A DNA stretch of 64,000 nucleotides. It comes from Ascochyta rabiei. Its lineage: Eukaryota; Ascomycota; Dothideomycetes; Pleosporales; Didymellaceae. Shown here one piece after another: positions 35,212 through 46,794 of the stretch. Position 1 is the stretch's first letter. Each line of letters begins with the position of its first letter. Position numbers and translations under genes: made by a program. Under the pieces are notes generated by a model, which saw nothing but the letters and a program-made list of their open reading frames with translations, had not been told where the DNA came from and made no database searches. The stretch covers positions 620,001 through 684,000 of the forward strand of contig NC_082421.1 of NCBI RefSeq assembly GCF_004011695.2, read 5' to 3'.

Positions 35212-38200
35212 ATGAACGTCCTCATCTTCGGAGATCAGACCGCTGATCAGTTTCCCCTACTGAAAAAGGTGGCCACATGGAGAAACAACGCTACTCTCAC
35301 AACTTTCCTCGACCGTGCCAGTGTCGTCCTCCGCGACGAAGTACAGAAGCTGCCAAAGACACAGCGAGACCAAATTCCTGATTTTCTCACTACTTGGGAT
35401 CTGGTCAATACCTACTACAGCGAAGGCAAGAAGATCCCCCAGCTCGAAAGCTGCATGGTTACTTTGGCACAACTTGCACACTACATCGGGTACTACGGCG
35501 AGAACCCAACAGACCTGCCCAACCCTGCCAACACACGTCTTGTCGGTCTCTGCACTGGCTCAATCGCAGCTTCAGTCGTAGCGTCCGCACGATCCATTAG
35601 CGAGTTGCTGCCCCTTGCAACAGAAGCCGTTCGTATCGCGTTCCGCGTTGGTACCTGCGTTGGCGCAGCCAAGGATGCGCTTGAGCACCCTGCAGATGCC
35701 AAAGAAAGCTGGTCGACCATTGTGACAGGTATTTCTGAAAGCGCAGCGAAAAAGGCCTTGTCCGCGTTTCACGATGAGCGACGGATACCAGCCTCGGCGC
35801 GCGCCTATGTTAGCGCTGTTAGCGTCATGGCTCTAACCATCAGTGGCCCACCATCGACAACGAAACGCGTTTTCCAGGAGATCGACGCCTTCAGGAACAA
35901 TACGCGAGTGCCCATCCCTGTGTACGCACCCTACCATGCCTCGCACGTCCACGCCCAGGCCGACGTCGACCGCATTCTGGACAGCGAGGCCACCAGGCAC
36001 TTGCAGCAGTTCCGGCCCCTGGCTTTGATCCACTCGGCATCCAGCGGCAAGTGCCAGACTGCGACCAGCACGCTCGAGCTGATGCGCAACGCTCTCACGG
36101 ACATCCTCCTCGAGCCTGTGCGATGGGACAGCCTTCTCGGCGGCGTCGTTTCTCAGGTAACCGCCACCGGCAGCGCAGACTGCTCTCTTGTTGCCATCGG
36201 TGTGACCAATATCGCAAACAGCCTTGCATCTGCTCTCAAGGCTGGCGGCCAATCCCACACTGCGGTTCGTGACCACACATCTTGGGTGCAGACTACGGAT
36301 GCAACCCGCGGCCGCACCCAGAATGACAAGATCGCCATTGTTGGTATGTCTGGTCGTTTCCCAGGTGCAGCCAGCCCCGAGGCGCTTTGGGAGCTTCTTG
36401 AGAAGGGCCTGGACGTCCACCGCGAGGTTCCGGCCGACCGCTTCGATGCCAAGGCTCATTGCGACCCTTCTGGCAAGGGAAAGAACAAGAGCCACACTCC
36501 CTTTGGCTGCTTCATTGACGAGCCGGGTCTGTTTGATCCTCGCTTCTTCAACATGTCTCCACGTGAAGCTGCTCAGACGGACCCCATGGGCCGTCTGGCG
36601 TTGACCACCGCTTTCGAGGCTTTGGAGATGTCCGGTTACGTTCCCAACCGCACGCCTTCCACAAAGCTGAACCGCATTGGAACCTTCTACGGTCAGACCT
36701 CTGATGACTGGCGTGAGATCAACGCTGCCCAGAACATTGACACCTACTTCATCACTGGTGGTGTCCGCGCATTCGCGCCCGGCCGCATCAACTACTACTT
36801 CAAGTTCTCCGGTCCATCTTACAGCATTGATACCGCCTGCTCGTCGTCGCTCGCTGCAATTCAGCTGGCCTGCACTTCGCTCTGGGCGGGTGACTGCGAC
36901 ACTGCCTGCGCTGGTGGACTCAACGTCCTTACCAACCCGGATATTTTCTCCGGTCTCAGCAAGGGACAGTTCTTGTCCAAGACTGGCGGCTGCAAGACCT
37001 ACGACAATGATGCAGACGGCTACTGCCGTGGTGATGGTTGTGGCTCGGTCGTGTTGAAGCGCTACGAGGATGCCATTGCGGACCAGGATAATATCCTTGG
37101 CTGCATCTTGGGTGCAGCTACCAACCACAGCGCCGAAGCCGTCTCCATCACCCATCCCCATGCTGGAGCACAGGAGTATCTTTACAGCAAAGTCCTCGCC
37201 AACGCTGGTGTTGACGCGCATGACATTAGCTACGTTGAGATGCACGGAACTGGTACTCAGGCCGGTGACGGTATTGAGATGACTTCAGTTACCAACGTAT
37301 TTGCTCCACGCCACCGCCAGCGTCGCCCTGAACAGACTCTCCACCTCGGCGCCATCAAGGCCAACATTGGTCACGGTGAAGCCGCTTCGGGAATCAACTC
37401 GCTCGTCAAGGTTCTGATGATGATGAAGAATAACGCCATCCCTGCCAACGTCGGTATCAAGGGAGTGATGAACAAGACCTTCCCCAAGGACCTCGGTCAG
37501 CGCAACGTGCATATCTCTACTACCCAAGTTGCACTTCCGCGTAATGGTGCTGAGAAGCGCAAGCTCTTCTTGAACAACTTCTCCGCGGCTGGCGGCAACA
37601 CCGCTATCCTCCTGGAGGACGGCCCTTTGCGTCAGGTGCCCCAGGGTGTTGACCCCCGCACCATGCATACTATCACTGTAACCGCCAGGTCCATCGCATC
37701 GTTGAAGAGAAACATCAACAACGTCATCAAGTTCCTTGAAGAGAACCCAGAGACCACTCTGCCTAGCTTGGCCTACACAACCACCGCTCGTCGCATCCAG
37801 CACAACTACCGCGTTGCTATATGCGTTGACGACATCTCCAAGGTCAAGGACGCTCTTCAGACTCAGCTGAAGGACTCGTACAATCCTCTCCCAATGGTTC
37901 CGACTAAGACTGCCTTTACTTTCACTGGTCAGGGCTCGCAGTACACTGGCCTTGGTCAGAAGCTTTACAAAGACCTCACAACCTTCAAGGCCGATATTGA
38001 CCAGCTTGACAACATTGCTCGTCTGCACAGCCTCCCGTCTTTCCTGCCCCTGCTCACAGGTGTTGATGTGGCTACTCTGTCGCCTGTCGTCGTTCAGCTT
38101 GGTATGGCCTGCATTCAAGTCGCTCTTGCACGCATGTGGGCGTCTTGGGGCATCAAGCCGATCGCAGTAGTCGGTCACAGCCTTGGCGAGTACGCTGCAC

Positions 38201-41200
38201 TTCATGTTGCTGGTGTCATCTCTGCCAGTGACATGGTTCTCCTTGTAGGCCGCCGTGCTGAGATCCTAGAGCAGGAGTGCACTGCTGGTACCCACGGCAT
38301 GCTCGCTGTAAAGGGCAGCGCTGCTTCCATCAAGGCCGCTCTCGGTGACAAGATGACTGAGATTGCCTGCATGAACGGCCCCGAGGAGACTGTTCTTTGT
38401 GGCACGGTTGAGGTTGTTGAGTCCACGAACCAGCTCCTTTCCGGCCAGGGATTCAAATCAACAAAGCTGAACGTGCCGTTCGCATTCCATTCTGCCCAGG
38501 TCGAGCCCATCCTTGCCAAGTTCCAGGACGTTGCTTCTGCAGTTGTCTTCAGCAAGCCCCAGGTGCCAGTCATGTCTCCCCTGACTGGCGAAGTCATCCG
38601 CGAGGCCGGCATCATCAACGCTGCCTACCTGGCTCGCCATGCACGCGAGACTGTGAACTTTTGGACTGCTGTATCTGCTGGCAAGGATGAGAAGCTCTTT
38701 GATGAGAAGACCACCTGGCTTGAGGTCGGTGCTCACCCTGTCTGCAGTGGCATGGTGAAGTCAACTCTCGGTGGAGCACCCACCACCGCTGGCTCTCTCC
38801 GTCGCAACGAGGACCCCTGGAAGACTCTTTCCAACACCATTGCAACCTTCCACCTTGCTGGCGTTGCATTCGACTTCAACGAGTATCACAGGCAATTCAA
38901 GGATGCTTATGAGCTGTTGACCCTCCCAACCTACAGCTTCGACAACAAGAAGTACTGGCTCGACTACCAAAACAATTGGACTCTGACCAAGGGCGAGGCT
39001 GTCCAGCCTGCTCAGCCCAAGGCCATCGAGGCTCCTGTCGAGATTGCATCCAAGCTGTCCACTACCTCTTGCCACAAGGTCGTTCGCGAGGAGCTCCATG
39101 CCAACTCCGGTACTGTCGTCGTTCAGTCCGATCTGTCCGATCCCAAGCTCAAGGCTACCATCACCGGCCACCAAGTCAACGGAACACCCTTGTGCCCGTC
39201 GTCGCTTTACGCAGATCAGGCTATGACTGTAGCCGACTACCTCTACCAGCAGCTGCGCCCCAACATGCCCACACCTGGTCTTAATGTCTGCGCCATGGAG
39301 GTGCCTAAGACTTTGATTCCGCAGTGGCCTGCCCCCGCCGGTGGCCAGCATCTGCAGGTTGAGGCTACGGCTGATCTGGAGACCAACCAGGTCGATGTCA
39401 AGTTCCGCACCGTTACTGCAGACGGCTCCAAGGTTCTTGCCGAGCACGCCTTTGGTGTTGTCAAGTACGAGGATGTCAACGTCTGGAAGGAGGAGTGGGG
39501 CCGCATTCAGTACATGGTCCAGACCCAGGTCGATGTCCTGAAGCAGAAGCTTGAAACTGGTGCTGCCCACAAGGTGCTTCGTGGTATGGCTTACAAGCTG
39601 TTCAAGGCCCTTGTTACTTACGCCGACAACTACCGCGGTATGGAGGAGGTCATCCTGGACGGCAAGACCACCGAAGCGACCGCTCAGGTCCAGTTCCAGA
39701 CTACCCCTGCCGACGGAGAGTTCTTCTGCTCTCCATACTGGATTGACAGCTTGTGTCATCTCTCTGGCTTCATCGTCAACGCTTCTGACCATCTTGACTC
39801 CGACAACTCGGTCTACATCTCCCACGGATGGGGATCCATCAAGATCTCGAAGCAGCTGTCGCCCGAGAAGAAATACCGCTCCTATGTCCGCATGCAGCCT
39901 GCTCCTGGCAACATTTCCGTTGGTGATGTGTACATTCTCGAGGGCGAGGAGATCATCGGTATGGTTCTTGGTCTCAAGTTCCAGAACATTCCTCGTCGCG
40001 CTCTCAACATCATGATGCCGCCCTCTGGTGTCAAGTCCGGTCCTGCCGCCAAGGCCATGGCTAGGCCCGCTCCTGTCAAGGCCATTGCCGCCGCTCCCTT
40101 CAAGGCTGCGCCCGCTGCAGTCAAGGTTTCCAAGCCTGCAGCGAAGCCTGCGAAGGCCAAGGTCGTCAAACAGGTCAGCAGTGGTGTCACTTCCAAAGTG
40201 ATGAAGATTATCGCCGAAGAGACCGATGTTGACATGTCGGAGCTCGTTGACGACGCCGCATTTGAGAACCTCGGTGTTGATTCTCTGCTCTCCCTGACCA
40301 TCTCGGCCAGGTTCCGCGAGGAGCTTGACATGGAAATTCCCTCCACACTCTTCACCGACTGTGCCAGCGTTGGTGAGCTGAGGAAGTACTTCTCTCAATA
40401 CGACGGTGGCGCTATTGTTGTCGAAGACGATGCCTCTGACACCACCGACGAGCCGTCTGATGCCTCCACACCTTACGAGCGTGGGGCTGGTAGCACGCCC
40501 CCTAGCTCTGCTCCTAGTCTCGACGGCAACGATGTCGAGATCAAGGTTTCCGAACAGATTGTCGACGGCGAGGCCAGCCTTGCTCGCAAGCTTGTTGCTG
40601 AGGAGATGGGTGTTGATGTCTCCGAGATCACAGACGATCTTGACCTCACCGACATCGGCATGGACTCTTTGATGAGTTTGACCATTCTTGGTTCTATGCG
40701 CGAGCAGACTGGACGGGACCTTCCTGCCGATTTCCTCACTGTCAATGTCACCATCAAGGATATCGAATCTGCCCTTGGTATGCGCCCTGCCCCTAAGCAA
40801 GTCAAGGTTACTGCGCAGGTCACTACCAAGGTCCCCCAACTTGCTGAGGTAAACAAAAAGCTGGCTCAAGCTATCGATATCTCGCAGCTGCCTTCAGCCA
40901 ACTCTGTACTGCTCCAGGGTAACCCGAAGGTTGCTACAAAGAAGTTCTTCTTGGTTCCCGACGGTTCCGGCAGTGCCACCTCCTACATCTCCATTCCCAA
41001 CATCTCCCCTGATATGGCTGTCTACGGACTGAACTGCCCGTTCATGAAGTGCCCTGAAAAATGGGAGTGCGGTGTTGAAGGTGTCTCTCAGATCTACCTC
41101 AAGGAGATCAAGCGCCGTCAGCCTGAAGGCCCTTACATCGTTGGTGGATGGTCTGCTGGTGGTGTTATGGCCTACGAAGTTGCTAAGCAGCTTGTTGACG

Positions 41201-41732
41201 CTGGCGAGAAAGTTGAGAACCTCGTCTTGATCGACGCTCCCTGTCCCATCGCTCTCGATCCTCTACCTGCCCGTCTCCACATCTTCTTCGACCAGATTGG
41301 TCTTCTCGGTACTGGCAAGCCAGGTGGTACTCCCTCGTGGCTCTTGCCTCATTTCGCCTCGGCCATTCAGAATCTGAAGAACTATGACCCAATCCCCATG
41401 GACCCCAAGAATGCGCCACCCGTCCTTGCCATCTGGTGTACTGACGGTGTGTGCCCCAACCCTGAGGACCCTCGCCCACCACCAGGCGAGGGAGAGGACC
41501 CGGCTCCCATGAAGTGGCTCCTCAACAACCGCACTGACTTCGACGACAACGGTTGGGCTCAGCTCCTCCCCAAGGACAAGTTTGAGTATGCTGTCATGGG
41601 CGGTAACCACTTCACAATGATGAAGGGTGATCATGTAAGTTGACTCACATCTTCCAACTCACAACATCTTACTAATATGCCTGACAGGGTGTCACATTAG
41701 GCAAGCTCCTTCAGAAGGGTCTCAAGCTATAA
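35212..41732 (+). CDS. PKS1: Non-reducing polyketide synthase for DHN melanin
   Basis: Makes the aromatic polyketide 1,3,6,8-tetrahydroxynaphthalene, the first DHN-melanin intermediate. Two exons, 35212-41634 and 41688-41732, give 2155 residues; the 53-nt intron uses GTAAGT...CTGACAG and the last exon encodes 14 residues. Domains in order: SAT (about 1-250, acyl-transfer motif GLCTGS), KS (from about 372, DTACSSSLAA with Cys543), AT (GHSLGEY with Ser990), product template (His1320 in GHQVNGTPLCP, Asp1512 in YWIDSLCH), ACP1 (Ser1691 in LGVDSLLS), ACP2 (Ser1819 in IGMDSLMS) and TE (Ser1981 in GGWSAGG). All active-site residues are present. An Ala/Lys/Pro-rich linker precedes ACP1. The start MNVLIFGDQT is the normal SAT beginning; an in-frame ATG at 35149 is ignored. 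Regulation by Cmr1 is expected from relatives. Confidence 0.97.
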
Positions 41733-43730
41733 GCTTTTTGCCTCTACGCATGGAAATTGTACAGACAGCATACATCTCCTTTGTTCAAGTGTTGAACCTG
41801 GAGCTGTGGGCGTTAGAGGTTTTGATTTAGGCACACAATCTTGTTGGCGTTGGCAGGGGGTGGTACAAGCGTTGTTATGGATTTGCACTGCTTCTTGCTC
41901 TGATAACTTTACGAATTGTTACGATGTTTAGTTTTGTTGCGTTATGCGTGTACATCGCGCTGATAATTAGTAATGGCAAGGGTCTACTTCATAAAGAGCT
42001 TCACTACAGTGACTTCCTCCAATTCTTCAACAGAAGTACCAGCCTTGCGCGTCGGCCAATGCGCCTCGCCATTAATTCGCGCTTACATACTGCTAGAGCG
42101 TGTGCCTGATGCATCCTGAGTTTGGGTCGCTAGCAACACCTTACGCTGGAAACCTTAATGCTGATCTCATACAGTCGAGCGCAGCGGGAGACCAACCATG
42201 AAGCGAGCCCTAAATTGACATACTCGCCTCAGCCCACGACCAGCGAAACATGCAACAATGCACACAGACCGAAGATCTCAACTCAATCGAGTCGGTGTCA
42301 CGTCGTGCAGCCAGCCGTGGATATGGCCTTCGCTATGCCCTGAGGTGGACCTCACAGTTCTCGAGGTCACTTTGCATGGGAAGCCTCTGCGTATGCTGTC
42401 TGACTGCATGCCGTATCAGATGGTCGTTCATGGCTATCAGCACCGACGAAGTGAGTCATGTGCGAAGAACAAGCTCGCTCACCGGTTGCATAGAACGAGC
42501 TTCTGCTCCCGCTGCGCTGCAATAGATTACAAGGCTCTTCGTAGGGTATTTGAGATCACTGTTATTGACGTGTGCATGACTGGTTTACTTGAAGAAGCTC
42601 TATCCACCAATAACACCATGTGAGAGCACACTTCACAGAGCAGCACAGCCAGCAGCGGCACACGTCATGTGGCTTATGCTGGGTACCCCCCAGCTGGAAA
42701 GAAACCGAGTTAGGGACGAATGCAGATGGATGTCAAGTGCTTTCTTGAAGCACGAGAGTGGCGTGATAGCACTGCAGCAGATTCGTACCGTGAGGAGCCT
42801 ACGCCAGCATGCTCGGGACACAGTGCGGAGATCCGGGTGTACAATACAGATCCTGCTTAGCGGCTGTCAACACCAAGGACAGGGTACAGGTAGCGCAGGT
42901 CGATCTTAGAGACGGGAGATAGTCAATGCTGCATTGATACGTGCCCTGCACCATGTTCATAGTGCCCAACACACGGGCCGACATTGTCGTGCATTGGGCA
43001 GTGCTCGTACTCGGTTCATTCGGGCACAAGATGATCGGTGGCGTTGCAGCATCTCAAGATCAGCTCTGCACGATTGTCGATCTTGTATAGCGTGAGTTAA
43101 GGTTCGAATCTGTTTTGCGGAAGCCTCGCCCGCCATTAGGAAAGCGTAGTGTTCATGTACAGGGCCCAAGACGGGACTGATCTCCACGCTCAGCCACGCT
43201 GCGAGTATACAACCCTAGTATTGCAGCGGATCTGCGTCCGACGGCTCTCTCACGATGATCAAAGCACCCTTCGTATGGCGCCTTTCGGAAGCTTGCTGTC
43301 TGTGATATCTAGTTTGAAAGCCCGCAGGAATGAGTGGGTTCGGGAGGTCGCGACAAACACCAGCTGAAAGTGCATCATGTGCCCAAGGCTGACGTCGTAG
43401 TGAGACGGGGTTACCCAGAGATCAGGCCGAACGTTGAAGTCGTAGAGTCATGAAGTCATGTTGAGCTGTAGACCATATTAGCTCAAACGCTCCGCGGCAA
43501 TCCTATCTCCGTGGTTGAGTCGGCGGAGCGGAGGGATGCAGAGGGCGGAGCGGACAGCACCAAGATTCCGAGCGGAACGCGGGGCACGCTTTGTGCACTG
43601 AGATCGCAAAGGTTCGCGACTTTGCGCAACACCCGTGCAAGCACCTGTATTGCAGCAACAACTCTCTAAAAAACTGCACAGCACACAGCAGAAAGCAAGG
43701 CTCTGAAATACAGCAGCCTCGGCGCACAAA
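41733..43730. other. Intergenic region downstream of the PKS
   Basis: 2 kb between the PKS stop and the prefoldin start. Open frames on both strands reach about 120 codons but show no recognisable content. A purine-rich GGCGGAG-containing patch occurs near 43514-43552, within the prefoldin promoter side. Confidence 0.5.
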
Positions 43731-44474
43731 ATGCCGGACGTAGTGAAGTTGGCGCAGTAAGAGCTTCGCATCTGTGCAAGGCAACGGCTAACGATATAAA
43801 AGGGAGGCAGAGACGAACCCTAGGGGCATTCCGAAAGCTCCATTCGTCGATCGCGTGGAGGACTATGTCACCGACCGTTCTGAGGTGGAGACCACCATCA
43901 ACAGCTTCAAGGAGATGATCTCGTACGCTAGACACCACATGTCCACCTCACACAAGCTACGGCCTTACACTCTACGCTAGGAAATACCAGTTCATGCAGG
44001 CGAACACACAACGACGAGCTGCAGGGCTCAAGGACAAGATCCCAGACATCCAGAAGACGCTGGAAACGGTGCGCTTCCTGAAGACGAGGGGAGACGATGC
44101 AGAGCCCATCGAGACAACGTTCGAGCTGAACGACACCCTGTTTGCAAAGGCCGAGGTGCCACCCACAGACGAGGTGTACCTGTGGCTGGGCGCCAACGTC
44201 ATGTTGGCCTACCCAATTCCTGAAGCTGTGGAGCTGCTCTCGTCGAAGCTGTCAACTGCCAAAGCTAGCCTGGCGACGTGCGAGGAGGACCTTGACTTCT
44301 TGAGGGAGCAGATCACGGTAAGTGGTGTGCGGTGTTGCTGTGGATTTAGCTGACATGAAGCAGACTCTGGAGGTCGCGTTCGCACGCGTGTACAACTGGG
44401 ACGTTGCGCAAAGGAGGAAAGACCGCGAAGCAGGCGAGTCGATAGAGGACAAGAAGGGCAGGTCAAACGGCTAA
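43731..44474 (+). CDS. PAC10: Prefoldin subunit 3 (Pac10/VBP1)
   Basis: An alpha-type subunit of the hexameric prefoldin chaperone, which delivers nascent actin and tubulin to the CCT chaperonin in the cytosol. Four exons, 43731-43756, 43824-43922, 43981-44317 and 44364-44474, give 190 residues, the normal family length. Introns are 67, 58 and 46 nt (donors GTAAGA, GTACGC, GTAAGT). The joined protein begins MPDVVKLAQGIPKAPFVDRV, followed by the first coiled-coil helix. The conserved core DTLFAKAEVPPTDEVYLWLG and ANVMLAYPIPEAVELL form the beta-hairpins, and the second helix (LATCEEDLDFLREQIT) ends in a charged tail. The first exon codes for only eight full residues, so the N-terminus depends on the splice call, which is well supported by frame. 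Confidence 0.94.
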
Positions 44475-44654
44475 GCCTCTGAGTTGTGCCTAGGAAGGAA
44501 CGACAGTAACGCATCTGAGCATTTGCGGCGCACAAAAACGATACCAGAGCCAATACGAAGTCAAGATACGATTGAACATGCACGATCTTTACATGTCATC
44601 GTGACTGAGGCGACCTTGGGTTCCATGAAACGCGGCACACGTGATGGTCGACTT

Positions 44655-45767
44655 CTATGACGTCTCGTCTAACGGCTTCTTCCACTTCTTCTCCCGCCAG
44701 TCATTGAGCGCAACTAGTCCTTCGATCTCCTTCACGCCTGGCTCGATGCTTTCGCCAACACTAAAATCATGGGCTGCAACAACCCAAATGTTGTCTTTCT
44801 CCGCAAACTCCCTCGTGCGGTAGATGGTATCGAGAGCTGTGTCAGGATCGGTGTGCATCCCACCTTTCGAGCAAGGCGGACGCGCAGTTCTTCTTGGCTC
44901 CCTCAAGAGCGTAGGGTGGTGGAAGCAGTCACCAGCAAGAAGAACGAACGTGTCGCCGGAGGGGCCACTTGTCGTCCGGAGCAGCATCATCTGGTGCCCT
45001 GCGGAGTGGCCGGGTGCATCGATGAGGTAGGCTGAGCCGTCACCAAAGACGTCAAATGCACGGTCGAACGACCCAAGACCAAACCACTCTGCTTTCTTCA
45101 GGGCAACCGCGTTGTACAAGCCCTTCTGCAGCCCATCCATGATCTTGCCAGCTCTCTTGTCTCCTGCTTTCTTCAAAAGCTCGTCCGGCACGAACGCCTC
45201 CACGATCTTCCTGCTCCCATCTGTGGGCAGGGTTTCGCTCAACGTTGGCGCCTTCTCCTCGACCGGATATCCCGGCCTCGCATAGGTACAGCACGTGGGT
45301 CCAACCCACAGCTCTGCGTTCTCAAAACCAGCCTTCGCCCCGTCGCCAACGTGATCAAAGTGCATATGCGAGAAGATGACGGCCTTGACCTTCTCTGGCT
45401 GTTGCTCGGCCGTCCCGTGCTCTTTCAGGATCTCCGCTGGTGATTTTGGTTCGCAGTCAAATTGCGGCAGCACATTCTTGACAATCGTAGGTGGGAGATT
45501 CTCCAGATCCTTGCGAATGCCTAGGTCGAAGAAGTAATTCTCTCCTGTCGCCGTCTGCTCGATCAGGAAGACGTAATCAGGGGCGTAGAACTTCTTAGGC
45601 TTGTTGTCTTCCTTGTCCTCGTTTACAGAGCCGTTTGGCTTGTCTGGACCCGGCAGTAACGCCATGTCTTGTGGTATGGTGAGCCCGCCGGCCTGTATGA
45701 GGTGTACTTTGCATGTTGCCCCTCCGGACGGGATCGGATGCCATGGGAAGCTTGGAGGCGCAGTCAT
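44655..45767 (-). CDS. MBL-fold metallo-hydrolase
   Basis: Single exon, 370 residues from the ATG at 45767 (MTAPPSFPWHPIPSGG). Longer in-frame starts up to 46094 read through unlikely sequence. The metallo-beta-lactamase zinc motif is intact: HMHFDHVGD, then a downstream His in APGHSAGH, Asp in LAGDCFHH, and a final AAHDFS. There is no signal peptide. The layout resembles fungal lactonase-like MBL proteins that hydrolyse small esters or lactones; the substrate cannot be deduced. Stand-alone MBL thioesterases release products from PKSs that lack a TE domain. The PKS here has its own TE, and prefoldin separates the two genes, so a melanin role is unlikely. It converges on the prefoldin gene with 180 bp between stops. 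Confidence 0.85.
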   Translation of the reverse strand: MTAPPSFPWHPIPSGGATCKVHLIQAGGLTIPQDMALLPGPDKPNGSVNEDKEDNKPKKFYAPDYVFLIEQTATGENYFFDLGIRKDLENLPPTIVKNVLPQFDCEPKSPAEILKEHGTAEQQPEKVKAVIFSHMHFDHVGDGAKAGFENAELWVGPTCCTYARPGYPVEEKAPTLSETLPTDGSRKIVEAFVPDELLKKAGDKRAGKIMDGLQKGLYNAVALKKAEWFGLGSFDRAFDVFGDGSAYLIDAPGHSAGHQMMLLRTTSGPSGDTFVLLAGDCFHHPTLLREPRRTARPPCSKGGMHTDPDTALDTIYRTREFAEKDNIWVVAAHDFSVGESIEPGVKEIEGLVALNDWREKKWKKPLDETS

Positions 45768-46233
45768 CTTGTCACAGAGTTGGAGGTGTTTATCGAGGAA
45801 GACGGAGGAGTAGGTTCGTGAAGCCTTTGAGGGCCCTACCAAGTCCAACAGCAACGATGACGTCACATATTCTAAGAGTCTTAGTGCAGGAGGATGGACG
45901 TTATCGCCTCGAGCACCTTCGCTTGGTCTATTTCTCCAATGTCTTGCCACCTCGACCACTTCGCAGGGTGCTTTGGCTGCTGCTATTGCTGCTGTGAACC
46001 TCCTCGTCCTTGAGACAGTGGAGCACCGAGACCACGCCCTATAGGGGAGGGGCGTTTCGTTGACGAGAGTATCGCCCAAAGCCTCGACCAGCACTGCCTC
46101 TCTGCAGGAGGGATGTATCGTTGGAGAGCATACCTCGCCCTCTTCCAGCTACTTGAGCTCGGCTGTCCTGGTCATCACAAGGTTTCTCGCTACGCTCGTC
46201 AGACACTGCACCTAGGGTTGATTCAGGACCTTC
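45768..46233. other. Intergenic region upstream of the MBL gene
   Basis: 466 bp between two minus-strand genes; presumably the MBL promoter and the 3' untranslated region of its neighbour. Nothing else recognised. Confidence 0.5.
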
Positions 46234-46794
46234 CTATTTGCCGAAAAAACCACGGAACGGAGGTGGCGCCTCTTTCTGTGGAGCAGAGAGTGGAGTCGAG
46301 GGCGACTGCACAGTCATTTCAGTCGTCTCGGCAGCTTTCTGTGGCACCTGCAGTCGAATTGCAGCTTTGAACATGTGCTCCACACTCTCCTTCGTCGTCG
46401 CCGCGTCCTTTGACTTCGTCACCTCCTTCATCACTGCTGCTTGGCGCGTATTCTCTCCTGCCTCCTTCGCCGTGTTGAACGCCCTGTTCAGGTGGAGGTT
46501 CTTCATGATCTTGTGAAGCTGCTCACTATACCTGGCGTCGAGCTACGGATAACGCACCGGAGCGTCGAGCTCGTCGGGCATCAACTCGGGTAAGCTGTCA
46601 TCAACGATCATCTGACCGACGGCTGCCTGACGTGATTCTGCCTGCATTTGCCTGTTGCGACTGTCCAACAGATGTTTCAGTGCGGCCCTCTCGTTAGAAA
46701 ACGCCGTTAGCCCTGCTGTCGTTGGCTGAAGCCCCGATCCAACTGTAGTGAACTTACTTGGGTGGCCAGTCTGGCCGTCGCTTGAACTCGCCAT
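46234..46794 (-). CDS. Small unknown protein, in-frame TAG or 39-nt mini-intron
   Basis: From the ATG at 46794 (MASSSDGQTGHPSKF) the frame stays open for 83 codons to a single TAG at 46543-46545. It then continues in the same frame for about 100 more codons to 46234, ending PPPFRGFFGK. Both halves look coding: SNERAALKHLLDSRNRQMQA before and IMKNLHLNRAFNTAKEAGEN after. A 39-nt intron (GTGCGT to GAGCAG) would remove the stop and keep phase zero, but it is shorter than the other introns here and lacks a good branch site. The alternative is a nonsense mutation or a read-through stop. The protein is small, helical and charged, with a Pro-rich end. I do not recognise the family. Confidence 0.5.

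Noticed and set aside
38761..40869. Minus-strand open frame of about 700 codons antisense to the PKS
   Set aside because: Its codons mirror the strongly biased third positions of the PKS; the translation is rich in Asp, Val, Gly and Leu without any recognisable domain. The same applies to the 470-codon frame at 35833-37245.
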